Below are positions 1 to 8,329 of a stretch of 64,000 nt of DNA, piece by piece. Location of the stretch: contig NZ_JAJCXB010000033.1 in assembly GCF_020564935.1 (NCBI RefSeq), positions 1 to 64,000 on the forward strand. The letters are read 5' to 3'. Within the stretch, counting starts at the first letter, position 1. Every line of letters begins with the position of its first letter. Below the pieces are notes generated by a model, which was given only the letters and a program-made list of their open reading frames with translations, did no database searches and was not told the DNA's origin. The position numbers were made by a program, and so were the translations under genes. The DNA comes from Streptomyces pinistramenti. GTDB taxonomy: Bacteria > Actinomycetota > Actinomycetes > Streptomycetales > Streptomycetaceae.

Positions 1-2
1 GC

Positions 3-1772
3 GGACCGGGCGACGAGCGGCGCGCACAGGCGCTGGTCGTCTGGCTGCTGGAGCAGGCTGCCGTGGCCGGGCACTCCGCCCTGGAGGCGCCCGCGCTGCG
101 CGCCGCGCTGGCCCAGCGCGGCGTCCCCGATCCGGACGAGGCCCTCCAGACCGCGCTCGCCGACGGTGCCGTCCTGGTCTTCCAGGACGCGATCGACACA
201 CCGGGCCGGGCCAGGCCCGCGTCCGACGACGAGGAGGAGGAAGTGCCGGTCCGCGTCCTGCTCGGGCTCGACCGGTTCGCGATGGCCGAGGAGAGCGTCG
301 CCGACGGCCTGGCACGGCTGCTCAACACCTTCGATGCGGCGGCCGGTCCGGACACCGCGACCGAAGACGACGGCGAGCCCCGGGACCGCGACGCGGATGC
401 TGAGCCCGCCGCCGATGACGCCCCGCAGGACGGCGCCGAGGAGCCTGTCGCCGAGGACGCGCAGAGCCCGGAGGAGTCCAGGGAGGACGGGCCTGAGGGT
501 GCGGCGGCGCGTCCGGTGCGGCCGTCCGCGGCGGACTGGGAGGGCGCCGCAGCGGCCGCCCCGTCGCCGTCGGCCGCGGAGCTGATCCGGACCGCGGCCC
601 GCAGCGGGCTCGTCGTGCACACCGGTGCCGAGGCGGCCCGCGCCGAGCCCGCGGCCCTGGTCGCCGCGGCCCGCGCGCTGGGCCTGCGGGCCTACGGCGC
701 GACGCACAGCGCGAACGGCCGCGAACGGCTGGCCGGGCAGCTCGCGGAATACACCGCGCAGCCGGCCGCCCAGGACGCCGAAGCCCCCGGAGCGGCGGCG
801 GTCACCGTCGCCGGGCTGCTCTCCGGCCAGGAAGGCCCCGGCAGGGACGCGGACGGCGCCCTGGCCCTCGATCTGCTGGTCGTGCTCGATGCGCCGCAGC
901 TGGATCTGGAGACGGCGGCGATGCTCATCGAGTCGCTGACCGACGGGTCGCGGCTGGTGCTCAGCGGCGACCCCGGAGTCCTGTGGTCCGCCGGACCCGG
1001 CCGCCTCTTCGCCGACCTCCTCGCGGCCCGCTGCTGTCCGCAAGTGGCCTCCCGCACCCCGGACTTCGGCCCGATCGGCGAGCTGGTCTCGGGGATCGGC
1101 ATCGGCGAGCTGAGCCAGGTCGATGCGCCCGGCAAGGAGGTCGTGATCGTCCCCGTACGTGACGCGCCGGAGGCGGTGCACCGTACGGTGCAGCTGGTCG
1201 CCGACTCGGTGCCGCGGGCGCTCGGCGTCCCCCCGGAGCAGACGCAGGTCATCACCGTCGGCCACGGCGGCTCGGCCGGCACCCGCGCGCTCAACGCCGC
1301 GCTCAAGGAACGCCTCAATCCCGGCCCCGGCCGCTTCGGCGGATTCGACCCGGGCGACCGCGTCGCCTACTCCCCCGCCCCCGGCCGCACCCTGCCCGGC
1401 ACGGTCACCGGCGCGGACCAGGACGGCCTGCGGCTCGACTGCGGCGGCAGTGCCGTCGTGGTGCCCCGCGAACGGGTCGGGTCCGGCGCGGTACGGCACG
1501 GCTGGGCGCTCACCGCTCATCAGGCGGCCGGGATGCGCTGGCCCGCCGCGGTGGTGGTGCTGCCGGGCGACGCCGCGCGCGGCCTGACCCGGTCCTGGGT
1601 CTACACCGCGTTCAGCCGCGGCGAGCGCCACCTGTCGATCGTGCAGGGGGTGGACCAGGCATTGCCCAAGGCGGTCGCCGAGGTACCGGTCAAGGAGCGC
1701 ACGACCCGGCTGCGCACCCTGCTCCAGATGCAGAGCGTCCAGGCGGCGGCCGACGCGGCAGCCGCCGGCTGA
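3..1772 (+). CDS. RecD/UvrD-like DNA helicase or ATPase, 5' end outside window
   Basis: The reading frame is open to the left edge, so the true start lies upstream; the GTG at 63 is internal to an already open frame. The visible part has an acidic low-complexity stretch (about residues 50-140 of the visible protein), a Walker-B-like segment (LLVVLDAPQLD), and a C-terminal block (AHQAAGMRWPAAVVVLP ... WVYTAFSRGE) that matches the UvrD/RecD2 C-terminal motif, where an SH3-like insert and the last helicase motif read out ATP. Actinomycete members usually carry helix-hairpin-helix repeats and Walker A nearer the N-terminus, which would be outside this window. Probable role is DNA unwinding or repair in the cytoplasm; the substrate is unknown. 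Confidence 0.8.
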   Translation, partial: GPGDERRAQALVVWLLEQAAVAGHSALEAPALRAALAQRGVPDPDEALQTALADGAVLVFQDAIDTPGRARPASDDEEEEVPVRVLLGLDRFAMAEESVADGLARLLNTFDAAAGPDTATEDDGEPRDRDADAEPAADDAPQDGAEEPVAEDAQSPEESREDGPEGAAARPVRPSAADWEGAAAAAPSPSAAELIRTAARSGLVVHTGAEAARAEPAALVAAARALGLRAYGATHSANGRERLAGQLAEYTAQPAAQDAEAPGAAAVTVAGLLSGQEGPGRDADGALALDLLVVLDAPQLDLETAAMLIESLTDGSRLVLSGDPGVLWSAGPGRLFADLLAARCCPQVASRTPDFGPIGELVSGIGIGELSQVDAPGKEVVIVPVRDAPEAVHRTVQLVADSVPRALGVPPEQTQVITVGHGGSAGTRALNAALKERLNPGPGRFGGFDPGDRVAYSPAPGRTLPGTVTGADQDGLRLDCGGSAVVVPRERVGSGAVRHGWALTAHQAAGMRWPAAVVVLPGDAARGLTRSWVYTAFSRGERHLSIVQGVDQALPKAVAEVPVKERTTRLRTLLQMQSVQAAADAAAAG

Positions 1773-1804
1773 GCCCCGCCCGGCCCGCCACCGGGCCGGA
1801 CACG

Positions 1805-1856
1805 CCGCTGCCCCGGTGTGTCGGAGGACGAATCCTCCGACGCACCGGGGCAGCGG
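1805..1856. terminator. 24-bp hairpin between convergent genes
   Basis: Arms 1805-1828 and 1833-1856 pair over 24 positions with a single G-T wobble and a CGAA loop. It sits between the stops of two convergent genes, so it probably terminates both. There is no T-tract, as is common in GC-rich actinomycetes. Confidence 0.8.
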
Positions 1857-1952
1857 TACGAGGTTCGGCTACCGGTTCCGGCACAAGGCGGGCGACGGCT
1901 CACGGCCGCGGCTCCCGGGGGCGCGCCCGGCCCGCCCACCCTCAGCCGGTGC

Positions 1953-2639
1953 TCAGCGGCCCCGCTCCAGGGGCTGCGCCGGGTCCTCTTCCTCGTCCAG
2001 CTCCTCGTCGAAGACCGCGCTGACATCGAAGCGGCAGACCACCTGCTGCGGGTCGATGTCGTCGAACGGCGCGGACAGCCACTCACCAGGTTCCGCGAGG
2101 TCATCGGTGGCCGCGACCCAGAGCGTGGAATCGCCCTCCTCCAGGCCGAACTCCTTGTGCCGGGAGGCGATCTCGTCCGGCTCGAACTCGCCGAACAGCA
2201 CGCCGAGCGCGGCATACACGCTGGTGCCGACCACCGCGGCCGCCGAGCCCGACTCACCACCGCCGGCCGCCGTGTCGTCCACGGCCTCCGGATCGAGATC
2301 GGCGATGCGCTGTGCCTGATGCAACAGCCGCTGCGGCTGGGCGACCGCGTAGTCCCGCCGGATCAGAACGCTCAGCGCGCTGGGTTCCTCCGGCCCGTTG
2401 TAGGAGGGGAGATGGTCGCTCCCGGGAATCTCGAAGGGCGTGACCTCGTCGTAGGTGTCGTAGAGAAGCTCGTCGTAGACCTCGGCCGCAGCGGCGAGTT
2501 CGTCGAACGCGGCATAGACAGCGGGATCGTCCTGCCCCGAGCGGCGTTCCACCGCGTCGAGGTGACGGTCCAGTGCGGCTTTGACCGCCTCGGCGGCGGC
2601 ACGTACCTCGGCAGCGGAAGGCTGCGCAGCATCAGACAT
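1953..2639 (-). CDS. conserved acidic hypothetical protein (228 aa)
   Basis: I do not recognise a named domain. The protein starts MSDAAQPSAAEVRAA; this ATG at 2639 was chosen because an upstream extension would run into the divergent gene's promoter and has no coding bias. The N-terminal half is helical and Ala/Glu-rich, and the C-terminus is strongly acidic (FDEELDEEEDP). It has no signal peptide or membrane segment and is probably cytoplasmic. It is divergent from the DUF5703 gene with about 47 bp between starts, suggesting a shared promoter region. Confidence 0.75.
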   Translation of the reverse strand: MSDAAQPSAAEVRAAAEAVKAALDRHLDAVERRSGQDDPAVYAAFDELAAAAEVYDELLYDTYDEVTPFEIPGSDHLPSYNGPEEPSALSVLIRRDYAVAQPQRLLHQAQRIADLDPEAVDDTAAGGGESGSAAAVVGTSVYAALGVLFGEFEPDEIASRHKEFGLEEGDSTLWVAATDDLAEPGEWLSAPFDDIDPQQVVCRFDVSAVFDEELDEEEDPAQPLERGR

Positions 2640-2686
2640 AGTGCAGACGCTATCCGTACCGGGGCCGGTCCCGCACAATAGATGCG

Positions 2687-2875
2687 ATGCCGGAATACGA
2701 ATTCTGCGATGTGTACGTGCCTCGGGGGGTCTCCCGCAAGGCCGCCACACGCCTGCTGACCGACCATGCCGAGTACGGACACTGGGAGTTGGACCGACTC
2801 CGCCTCAATCCCGACGGCAGCCGCAGGGTGCGGCTGCGCCGCCGGATCATCCGCCAGCTTCGCGCCACTTGGTGA
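2687..2875 (+). CDS. DUF5703 family small protein (62 aa)
   Basis: The sequence MPEYEFCDVYVPRGVSRKAA matches, from memory, a short basic protein family found throughout Streptomyces (DUF5703). It ends in an Arg-rich tail (VRLRRRIIRQLRATW). No catalytic motif or membrane segment is visible, and function is unknown. It is short but has strong third-position GC bias and a divergent partner upstream. Confidence 0.75.
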   Translation: MPEYEFCDVYVPRGVSRKAATRLLTDHAEYGHWELDRLRLNPDGSRRVRLRRRIIRQLRATW

Positions 2876-2962
2876 CCACACATGCCGGCCGGTGACGCAC
2901 CGTCGCCCCGGCGGCAGCCGACGACGGGCCCGGGGCGGACGGCCGGATGCCCTGGCACGGCA

Positions 2963-2992
2963 AAGCGGGCCCCGCCGGTGCGGAGCCCGCTT
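2963..2992. terminator. hairpin between DUF5703 gene and long chaplin gene
   Basis: Outer arms 2963-2970 and 2985-2992 (8 bp) plus inner arms 2972-2975 and 2980-2983 form a 12-bp stem with one mismatch and a CGGT loop. It lies between convergent stops. Confidence 0.65.
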
Positions 2993-3017
2993 CGTCATGC
3001 GATGCCGGGTGTTCTGA

Positions 3018-3755
3018 TCACCTGCGCGCGGTGCGCGCCCTGCGGTAGAGCACGGCTCCGCCGAGCAGCAGACCCGCGCTGGCCGGGATCGCGTACCCGA
3101 TCGACCCGGCGCCGGTGTGTGCGAGCTCCCGCACGGGCTCCGGCGTGGCGATCTTCGTGTGCGCTGCCGTCTGCGGGTGCAGCCCCGGGGCCTTCGGTGT
3201 GGAGTGGTGCACCGGAGTGGGCGGGACGGTGCGGTGCTCCGGCGGGTTCGGCGTATCGGGGTGCTCCGGGTTGGTCGGCGGCACCTGCGCGTCGTTGGCG
3301 CAGTTGTTGCCGAAGGCCGGGTTCAGCAACCCGACGACATCGACGCTGTTGCCGCAGGCGTTGACCGGGACGTCGATCGGCGCCTGGATGCTGTTGCCGG
3401 AGGCGACGCCGGGCGAGTCCTTGGCGCCGCCCACGGCCGCGGCACCGCCGTGGTGCGCGCCTTCGTTCTTGCCGCCCTGGTCGTGGTGACCCGGGGAGGC
3501 GTGCTTCCCGCCGGAACCGTTGGCGCAGTTGTTGCCGAAGGCCGGGTTCAGCAGCCCGACGACATCGACGGTGTTCCCGCACACGTTCACCGGTACGTGG
3601 ACCGGTACCTGCACGGAGTTTCCGGACGCGACGCCGGGCGAGTGTGCCGCGCCGCCGATGGCTCCCGCGTCCGCGTGGGCGAATCCCGCGCCGGCGGCGA
3701 GAATGCCGCCGGCCGCCGCCACGGTGATCAGGCCCTTTCGTGCGACCTGTCTCAT
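3018..3755 (-). CDS. chpC: long chaplin with two chaplin domains and sortase signal
   Basis: Long chaplins are anchored to the wall by sortase and, with short chaplins, form the amyloid-like hydrophobic sheath of aerial hyphae. The order is an N-terminal signal peptide (about 1-28), chaplin domain 1 (about 33-75, GLLNPAFGNNC), a Gly/His-rich linker, chaplin domain 2 (about 105-150, again GLLNPAFGNNC), a Pro/His-rich wall-spanning stretch, and a C-terminal LAHTG sorting signal followed by a hydrophobic segment and Arg tail. Each domain keeps the two Cys expected for a disulfide. It lies beside a short chaplin as S. coelicolor chpC lies beside chpH; the symbol rests on that context and could be chpA or chpB by sequence alone. 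Confidence 0.88.
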   Translation of the reverse strand: MRQVARKGLITVAAAGGILAAGAGFAHADAGAIGGAAHSPGVASGNSVQVPVHVPVNVCGNTVDVVGLLNPAFGNNCANGSGGKHASPGHHDQGGKNEGAHHGGAAAVGGAKDSPGVASGNSIQAPIDVPVNACGNSVDVVGLLNPAFGNNCANDAQVPPTNPEHPDTPNPPEHRTVPPTPVHHSTPKAPGLHPQTAAHTKIATPEPVRELAHTGAGSIGYAIPASAGLLLGGAVLYRRARTARR

Positions 3756-3825
3756 AGGTTGTTCCCCTGCCTTGTGCCTTGGAGTGCGGCGGTGCGCCGT
3801 CGCCCCGCCTGCCGAAATCCCCGGC

Positions 3826-3858
3826 GGCTCCAGAACACGTACGACGCGTTCCGGAGCC
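3826..3858 (-). terminator. terminator downstream of short chaplin
   Basis: Read on the minus strand, the 14-base arms (3845-3858 and 3826-3839) pair fully if two G-U wobbles are allowed, with a 5-base loop. On the plus strand these two positions would be A-C mismatches, so the structure is specific to the chaplin transcript. It separates chpH-like from chpC-like. Confidence 0.65.
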
Positions 3859-3894
3859 GGCCCGGGGCAGACCCTTACGGGTTCAGGTGCAACG

Positions 3895-4128
3895 TCACGT
3901 GTTGATGCAGATGTTGCCGAAAGCGGGGTTCAGCAGCCCGACCACGGAGATCGTGTTGCCGCAGACGTTCACCGGGACGTGCACCGGCACCTGGATCACA
4001 TTGCCCGACACGACACCCGGGGAGTGCGCGGCACCGCCCGCGGCGCCCGAGTCGGCAACGGCCAGGCCCGCGCCGGCGAGCACGAAGCCTCCGGTAAGCG
4101 CCGCAGCAGCGACGACCTTCTTGATCAT
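3895..4128 (-). CDS. chpH: short chaplin (77 aa)
   Basis: This is a secreted hydrophobic protein of the aerial hypha surface. It consists of a signal peptide (about residues 1-26, MIKKVVAAAALTGGFVLAGA) followed by a single chaplin domain ending GLLNPAFGNICINT, with two Cys available for the disulfide. The ATG at 4128 is preceded by a near-perfect Shine-Dalgarno (AAGGAGGA on the minus strand at 4132-4139). Length and architecture match ChpD-ChpH. The ChpH assignment rests on adjacency to the long chaplin and could be another short chaplin. Confidence 0.88.
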   Translation of the reverse strand: MIKKVVAAAALTGGFVLAGAGLAVADSGAAGGAAHSPGVVSGNVIQVPVHVPVNVCGNTISVVGLLNPAFGNICINT

Positions 4129-4279
4129 TCTTCCTCCTTGTTGGCAAATGCGATCCCAGCCGCGGACCGCACACACTGCAACGAGGCACAGGGCATTCAA
4201 GCTACGAACAGATCGCGGCATTCACTCTTTTCAGCGAAGGAGGCACAAGTAGCAGACAGTTCACTCCTGTTACGGTCCG

Positions 4280-5605
4280 TCAGCTCTGGTCGATGAACCG
4301 GTCCAGCACCCGCACACCGAACTTCAGCCCGTCCACCGGCACCCGCTCGTCCACACCGTGGAACATGCCCGCGAAGTCCAGCTCGGGCGGCAGCTTCAGC
4401 GGCGCGAACCCGAACCCGCGGATGCCCAGGTCGTCGAAGGACTTGGCGTCCGTGCCCGCGGAGAGCATGTACGGAACGGCGCGCGCGATCGGGTCCTCGG
4501 CTCGCAGCGCGGACTGCATCGCGTCGACCAGGGCGCCGTCGAAGGTGGTCTCCAGCGCCTTGTCGGCGTGCACGTCCTCGCGCACGACGCGCGGGCCCAG
4601 GATCCGGTCGAGGTCGGCCAGGAACTCTTCCTCGTAGCCGGGCAGGAAGCGGCCGTCGACGTGGGCGGTGGCCTGCCCCGGGATGACGTTGACCTTGTAA
4701 CCGGCGCCGAGCTGGGTCGGGTTGGCGGTGTTCTTGAGCGAGGCGCCGATCAGCTTGGCGATGCCGCCGAGCTTGGCCAGCGTGCCGTCCATGTCCTCCG
4801 GGTCCAGCTCGGTGCCCAGCGCGTCGCCCAGCTCGTCCAGGAAGTGCCGCAGCGTCTTGGTGACCCGCACCGGGAACTCGTAGCGGCCCAACCGCCCGAC
4901 CGCTTCGGACAGTTCGGTGATGGCGTTGTCCCGGTGGATCATCGAACCGTGCCCGGCGGTGCCGTCCACGGTCAGCTTCATCCAGTGCATGCCCTTCTGC
5001 GCCGTCTCGACGAGGTAGAGCCGCAGGTTCTCGTTGACGGTGAAGGAGAAGCCGCCGACCTCGCTGATCGCCTCCGTCACGCCCTCGAAGAGGTCCGGGT
5101 GCTTGTCGACGAGGAAACGCGCGCCGTACGTGCCGCCCGCCTCTTCGTCGGCGAGGAACGCCAGCACGATGTCCCGCGGCGGCTTCCGCCCTGAGCGCAG
5201 CCGGTCGCGGACGACCGCCAGCGTCATGGCGTCCATGTCCTTCATGTCGACCGCACCGCGGCCCCACACGCACCCGTCGGCGATCTCGCCGGAGAAGGGG
5301 TGGTGGGTCCAGTCGTCGGCGTTGGCCGGTACGACGTCGGTGTGCCCGTGGATGAGCAGCGCGGGCCGGGAGCGGTCCTCGCCCTCGATCCGGGCGACGG
5401 TCGAGGCCCGGCCCTTGTGCGATTCGAAAATCTGCGGTTCGAGACCGACCTCGGCAAGCTTCTCCGCGACGTACTCGGCCGCCACGCGCTCACCGGGGCC
5501 CGAATGGTCGCCGTAGTTGCTGGTGTCCATCCTGATCAGGTCCCGGCACAGGTCGACGACCTCGTCCTCGCCGGTGACCGTACGGGACGACTGCGAGTCG
5601 CTCAT
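4280..5605 (-). CDS. M20/M25/M40 family metallopeptidase
   Basis: This is a di-zinc amidohydrolase of the ArgE/DapE/CPG2 clan. Visible motifs are HGHTDVVPAN (first zinc His and bridging region), GRGAVDMKD (bridging Asp), LADEEAGGTYG (catalytic Glu-Glu pair) and, near the C-terminus, SAGTDAK. Length (441 aa) is normal. The start is placed at MSDSQSSRTV (5605); the frame stays open upstream, but that extension has no coding features. No signal peptide is seen, so it is probably cytoplasmic; the peptide or N-acyl substrate cannot be told from sequence. The promoter region faces the tRNA-Leu gene. Confidence 0.88.
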   Translation of the reverse strand: MSDSQSSRTVTGEDEVVDLCRDLIRMDTSNYGDHSGPGERVAAEYVAEKLAEVGLEPQIFESHKGRASTVARIEGEDRSRPALLIHGHTDVVPANADDWTHHPFSGEIADGCVWGRGAVDMKDMDAMTLAVVRDRLRSGRKPPRDIVLAFLADEEAGGTYGARFLVDKHPDLFEGVTEAISEVGGFSFTVNENLRLYLVETAQKGMHWMKLTVDGTAGHGSMIHRDNAITELSEAVGRLGRYEFPVRVTKTLRHFLDELGDALGTELDPEDMDGTLAKLGGIAKLIGASLKNTANPTQLGAGYKVNVIPGQATAHVDGRFLPGYEEEFLADLDRILGPRVVREDVHADKALETTFDGALVDAMQSALRAEDPIARAVPYMLSAGTDAKSFDDLGIRGFGFAPLKLPPELDFAGMFHGVDERVPVDGLKFGVRVLDRFIDQS

Positions 5606-5913
5606 GCCTGAACCTCGCTTCGCTCGACCGCGCACGCGCGGGGCGCGCACCTCTCCGTAGTTCGCTCGCGGAGCTCGCTCACACTGCCTCCTCTGTGGTT
5701 CACGGCCGCGTTGCGCTCTCCGGGGGAGTGCGGTCCGCGGCGGGGTCCACTGCCATCCTCCCCCTCCCGGCCGCTGCGCCCAAGGCCGAAATACTCCGGA
5801 CATGCCCTGGTCACAGCCCCGCGCCCGGCTCCACGTGCAGGTGATCGACCACCCCGAAAGGTTTGCTATTGTTTTCCGTGTCGGAACGGCCAAGCCGGAA
5901 CGGCAGACACCTT
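5606..5913. other. intergenic region upstream of M20 gene and tRNA
   Basis: These 308 bases hold no convincing coding frame. They should carry the promoter of the leftward M20 peptidase gene and the promoter of tRNA-Leu. GC falls noticeably at 5858-5880 just before the tRNA. Confidence 0.5.
5867..5872 (+). promoter_or_regulatory. possible -10 element of tRNA-Leu
   Basis: TATTGT lies in an AT-rich dip about 40 bases before the tRNA 5' end. I could not find a good -35 at the right distance, so this is tentative. Confidence 0.3.
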
Positions 5914-6001
5914 GTCCGGGTGGCGGAATGGCAGACGCGCTAGCTTGAGGTGCTAGTGCCCTTTATCGGGCGTGGGGGTTCAAGTCCCCCCTCGGACACC
6001 A
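5914..6001 (+). tRNA. tRNA-Leu (anticodon GAG)
   Basis: The acceptor arm 5914-5920 pairs with 5991-5997 (7 bp, one G-T). The anticodon arm (CTAGC/GCTAG) encloses loop TTGAGGT, giving anticodon GAG (reads CUC/CUU). A long variable arm (GCCCTTTATCGGGC), as expected for a class II tRNA, and a T arm with GGTTCAAGTCC follow. CCA is encoded at 5999-6001. Confidence 0.96.
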
Positions 6002-6005
6002 GCAA

Positions 6006-6037
6006 GGCCCCAGTTGATCTGGGGTCTTTTGCTTTTT
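6006..6037 (+). terminator. intrinsic terminator of tRNA-Leu
   Basis: The arms 6006-6013 and 6019-6026 (core CCCCAG/CTGGGG) enclose a TTGAT loop and are followed by TTTTGCTTTTT. This is one of the few classical hairpin-plus-T-tract terminators in the window. Confidence 0.9.
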
Positions 6038-6085
6038 CCGGTGCGCCTGCGGAGGTCGGATGACTAGGGTGCGCAGGTCGGTGGA

Positions 6086-6784
6086 GTGCGGGAAGAAGAG
6101 GGCGGGCCGGTGCTGATCTTCGATGCGGACGACACGTTGTGGGAGAACAACGTGATCTTCGAGCGGATCATCGACGAGTTCCTGGAGTGGATGGTGCGCC
6201 CCGGGCTCGACAGGGCGCAGGCGCGGGCCGTGCTCGACGGGATCGAGGCCGCGAACGTGCTGACGCACGGCTACGGCGGCAAGGTGTTCCTGCGCAGTCT
6301 CGGGGAGTGCCTGGTGGAGCTGCGCGGGCGGGCCGCGACGGCGGCGGAGTCGGCGCGGATATCGGGGTGGGCCGCGGCGTTCGACCACAGCCGGGTGGAG
6401 CTGATTCCCGGGGTGGAACAGACGCTGGCCGAGTTGGCCGGGCGGCACGAGATGCTGATGCTGACCAAGGGCGAGGCGGAGGAGCAGCGTCGCAAGGTGG
6501 CGGCGTCCGGGCTGACCGGGCACTTCCGGGACGTGCACATCGTCGCGGAGAAGGACGTGGCGACGTACGAGGAGCTGAAGCGGGCGTATCGGCTGGTTCC
6601 GGAGGCGACCTGGATGATCGGCAACTCCCCGAAGTCGGACATTCTGCCCGCCAGGTCGGCCGGTCTGAACGCGGTGTTCATCCCGCACGACCGGACCTGG
6701 GCGCTGGAGCACGGCGACATCGACCCGGCCGACGAGAAGGTGCTGCAACTGGCGTCGTTCGGCGAGCTGTTGCAGCACTTCTGA
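6086..6784 (+). CDS. HAD family hydrolase
   Basis: This is a haloacid dehalogenase superfamily phosphatase-type enzyme, 232 aa. Motif I is FDADDTLWENN with nucleophile D13 and general acid D15; motif II is around MLTKG, and motif III/IV is in the IGNSPKSDI region. The cap insert between motif I and II fits subclass I. The GTG at 6086 is used because the nucleophile motif lies only 12 residues in. The substrate is unknown. It follows the tRNA terminator and converges on the P450 gene. Confidence 0.85.
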   Translation: MREEEGGPVLIFDADDTLWENNVIFERIIDEFLEWMVRPGLDRAQARAVLDGIEAANVLTHGYGGKVFLRSLGECLVELRGRAATAAESARISGWAAAFDHSRVELIPGVEQTLAELAGRHEMLMLTKGEAEEQRRKVAASGLTGHFRDVHIVAEKDVATYEELKRAYRLVPEATWMIGNSPKSDILPARSAGLNAVFIPHDRTWALEHGDIDPADEKVLQLASFGELLQHF

Positions 6785-6789
6785 CGGCG

Positions 6790-6808
6790 CGGCCGCGGAC
6801 CGCGGCCG
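6790..6808. terminator. short GC hairpin between HAD and P450 genes
   Basis: CGGCCGC (6790-6796) and GCGGCCG (6802-6808) enclose a 5-base loop between two convergent stops. Confidence 0.5.
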
Positions 6809-6813
6809 GGGTG

Positions 6814-8217
6814 TCAGCCGCGCGGGCGCAGGCGTACGCGGGCGGTGCCCATCGGCTGGAGGGTGATGCCCGCGCCGACCGGCACGTCGTGGTCCACGGC
6901 CTCCAGGTCGTGGGCGCGCAGCAGGGTCGCCAGGGCCAGTACCGACTCCAGCATCGAGAAGTGCTGCCCGATGCAGGCCCGTGGGCCGCCGCCGAACGGG
7001 AACCAGGCGTAGCGGTGCCTGGCGGCCTCCCGTTCGGGGGTGAAGCGCTGCGGGTCGAAGCGTTCCGGGTCGTCCCACAGGCCGGGGTGGCGGTGGGTCA
7101 CCCAGGGCGAGACGATCACGTCGGCGCCTGCGGGGACGGGGTGGCCGCCGATCTCGGTGGCCCGGACAGCACGCCTGCTGATCACCGGGGCCGGGGGGAA
7201 GAGCCGCATCGCCTCCTTGAGGGCCATGGTCAGTTCGGGCAGGCGTTCCAGGTCGGCGGCGGTGGCGGTGCGGTCGCCCAGGACGCGGCCGGTCTCCTCG
7301 CGGACCCGTTCCTGCTGCTCGGGGTGGCGGGCGAGGAGGTGCAGGGTGAAGGCCATGGAGGTGGCGGTGGTCTCGTGGCCGGCCAGCAGGAAGATCAGCA
7401 CCTGCTCGCGGACCTCGGTCGCGTCGAGGGAGCCGTCGGCTTCGTTGCCGGCCGCCGCGAGCAGCGACAGGAGGTCGGCGCCGGCGGCCTCCGGGTCCGG
7501 CTGCCCGGTGCCCGTGGCGTCTGCTGCCGCACGCCGTTCGGTGATGATCCGGTCGCAGACGGCGGTCAGTTCGTCGATGGCGGCCCTGACCTTGCGGTTG
7601 CCGGGGGTCGGCCAGTCCCTGGGCAGGGTCAGGGGTGCGTAGGCGCGCCGGACGACGTAGGAGTTGATGACCGGCAGGCAGCGGTCGACGGCGTCGACGG
7701 CCGCTGCCACGTCCGTGCCGAAGAGGATGCGGGCGACGGTGCGCAGTGCGAGCCGGTTCATCTCGCTCATGACGTCGACGGTGGCCCCCTCGGCGGTGCG
7801 CCAGCGGTCGGCGACGGTGGCCGCCTCGGTCGTGACGGCCGCGGCGTAGCTGTCGACCCGCCGCCGGGTGAAGAGCGGCTGGACCAGCCGCCGTTGCCGG
7901 AGGTAGTCCTCGTCCTGGCTGGTGAGCAGGCCGTTGCCGAGGGCCTGCCGGACCTCTTCGTAGAGCGGGTGGTCCTTGCGGAAGTTGGCGGCTTCGGAGG
8001 CCAGGATCTGCTGGACGCCCTCGGGTGCGAAGGCCGCGTAGAAGACGCTGCGCAGGCCGGGCGGGCCGGCCTGGAGCCGTACCACGTCGCCGTGCGCGCG
8101 CTGGGCGTTCAGGAAGGCGGCGAGCGAGTCCCGCCGCAGGTCCAGCATCGAGCCGATGACGGGGAGGCCGGCCGGTCCCGGGACGGCGGGGCCGGAGGGG
8201 GCGGTGAGGGATGTCAT
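6814..8217 (-). CDS. cytochrome P450
   Basis: This is a heme-thiolate monooxygenase, 467 aa. The heme-binding loop FGGGPRACIGQHF carries the axial ligand Cys415. The I-helix oxygen-activation motif AGHETTA and the K-helix ExxR (EAMR) are intact. The Pro-rich N-terminus (VPGPAGLPVIGSM) has no membrane anchor, so it should be soluble. The motif set and length resemble CYP102-head/CYP110-like fatty-acid or terpenoid hydroxylases more than typical 400-aa Streptomyces P450s; this is inference. No classical ferredoxin or ferredoxin reductase gene is next to it, but a divergent [2Fe-2S] protein is. Confidence 0.93.
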   Translation of the reverse strand: MTSLTAPSGPAVPGPAGLPVIGSMLDLRRDSLAAFLNAQRAHGDVVRLQAGPPGLRSVFYAAFAPEGVQQILASEAANFRKDHPLYEEVRQALGNGLLTSQDEDYLRQRRLVQPLFTRRRVDSYAAAVTTEAATVADRWRTAEGATVDVMSEMNRLALRTVARILFGTDVAAAVDAVDRCLPVINSYVVRRAYAPLTLPRDWPTPGNRKVRAAIDELTAVCDRIITERRAAADATGTGQPDPEAAGADLLSLLAAAGNEADGSLDATEVREQVLIFLLAGHETTATSMAFTLHLLARHPEQQERVREETGRVLGDRTATAADLERLPELTMALKEAMRLFPPAPVISRRAVRATEIGGHPVPAGADVIVSPWVTHRHPGLWDDPERFDPQRFTPEREAARHRYAWFPFGGGPRACIGQHFSMLESVLALATLLRAHDLEAVDHDVPVGAGITLQPMGTARVRLRPRG

Positions 8218-8329
8218 GCCGCATACCTATCCCGAAATGCGGGCGGATACCGCGGTGTTGGCGGGATGGTGCGGGGGCGGTGGCGCCGGGGGGCGGTGGC
8301 CCGTGGGGCTGCGCGGGGCGCCCCGTAGC

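Noticed and set aside
1805..1856. Transposon end or attachment site
   Set aside because: The 24-bp inverted repeat has a 4-base loop and lies between convergent stops, so a terminator explains it better.
4248..4274. CGTAAC upstream of the short chaplin as a sigma-BldN -35
   Set aside because: The -35 hexamer fits, but no good CGTTGA-like -10 lies at the right spacing, so I did not call it.
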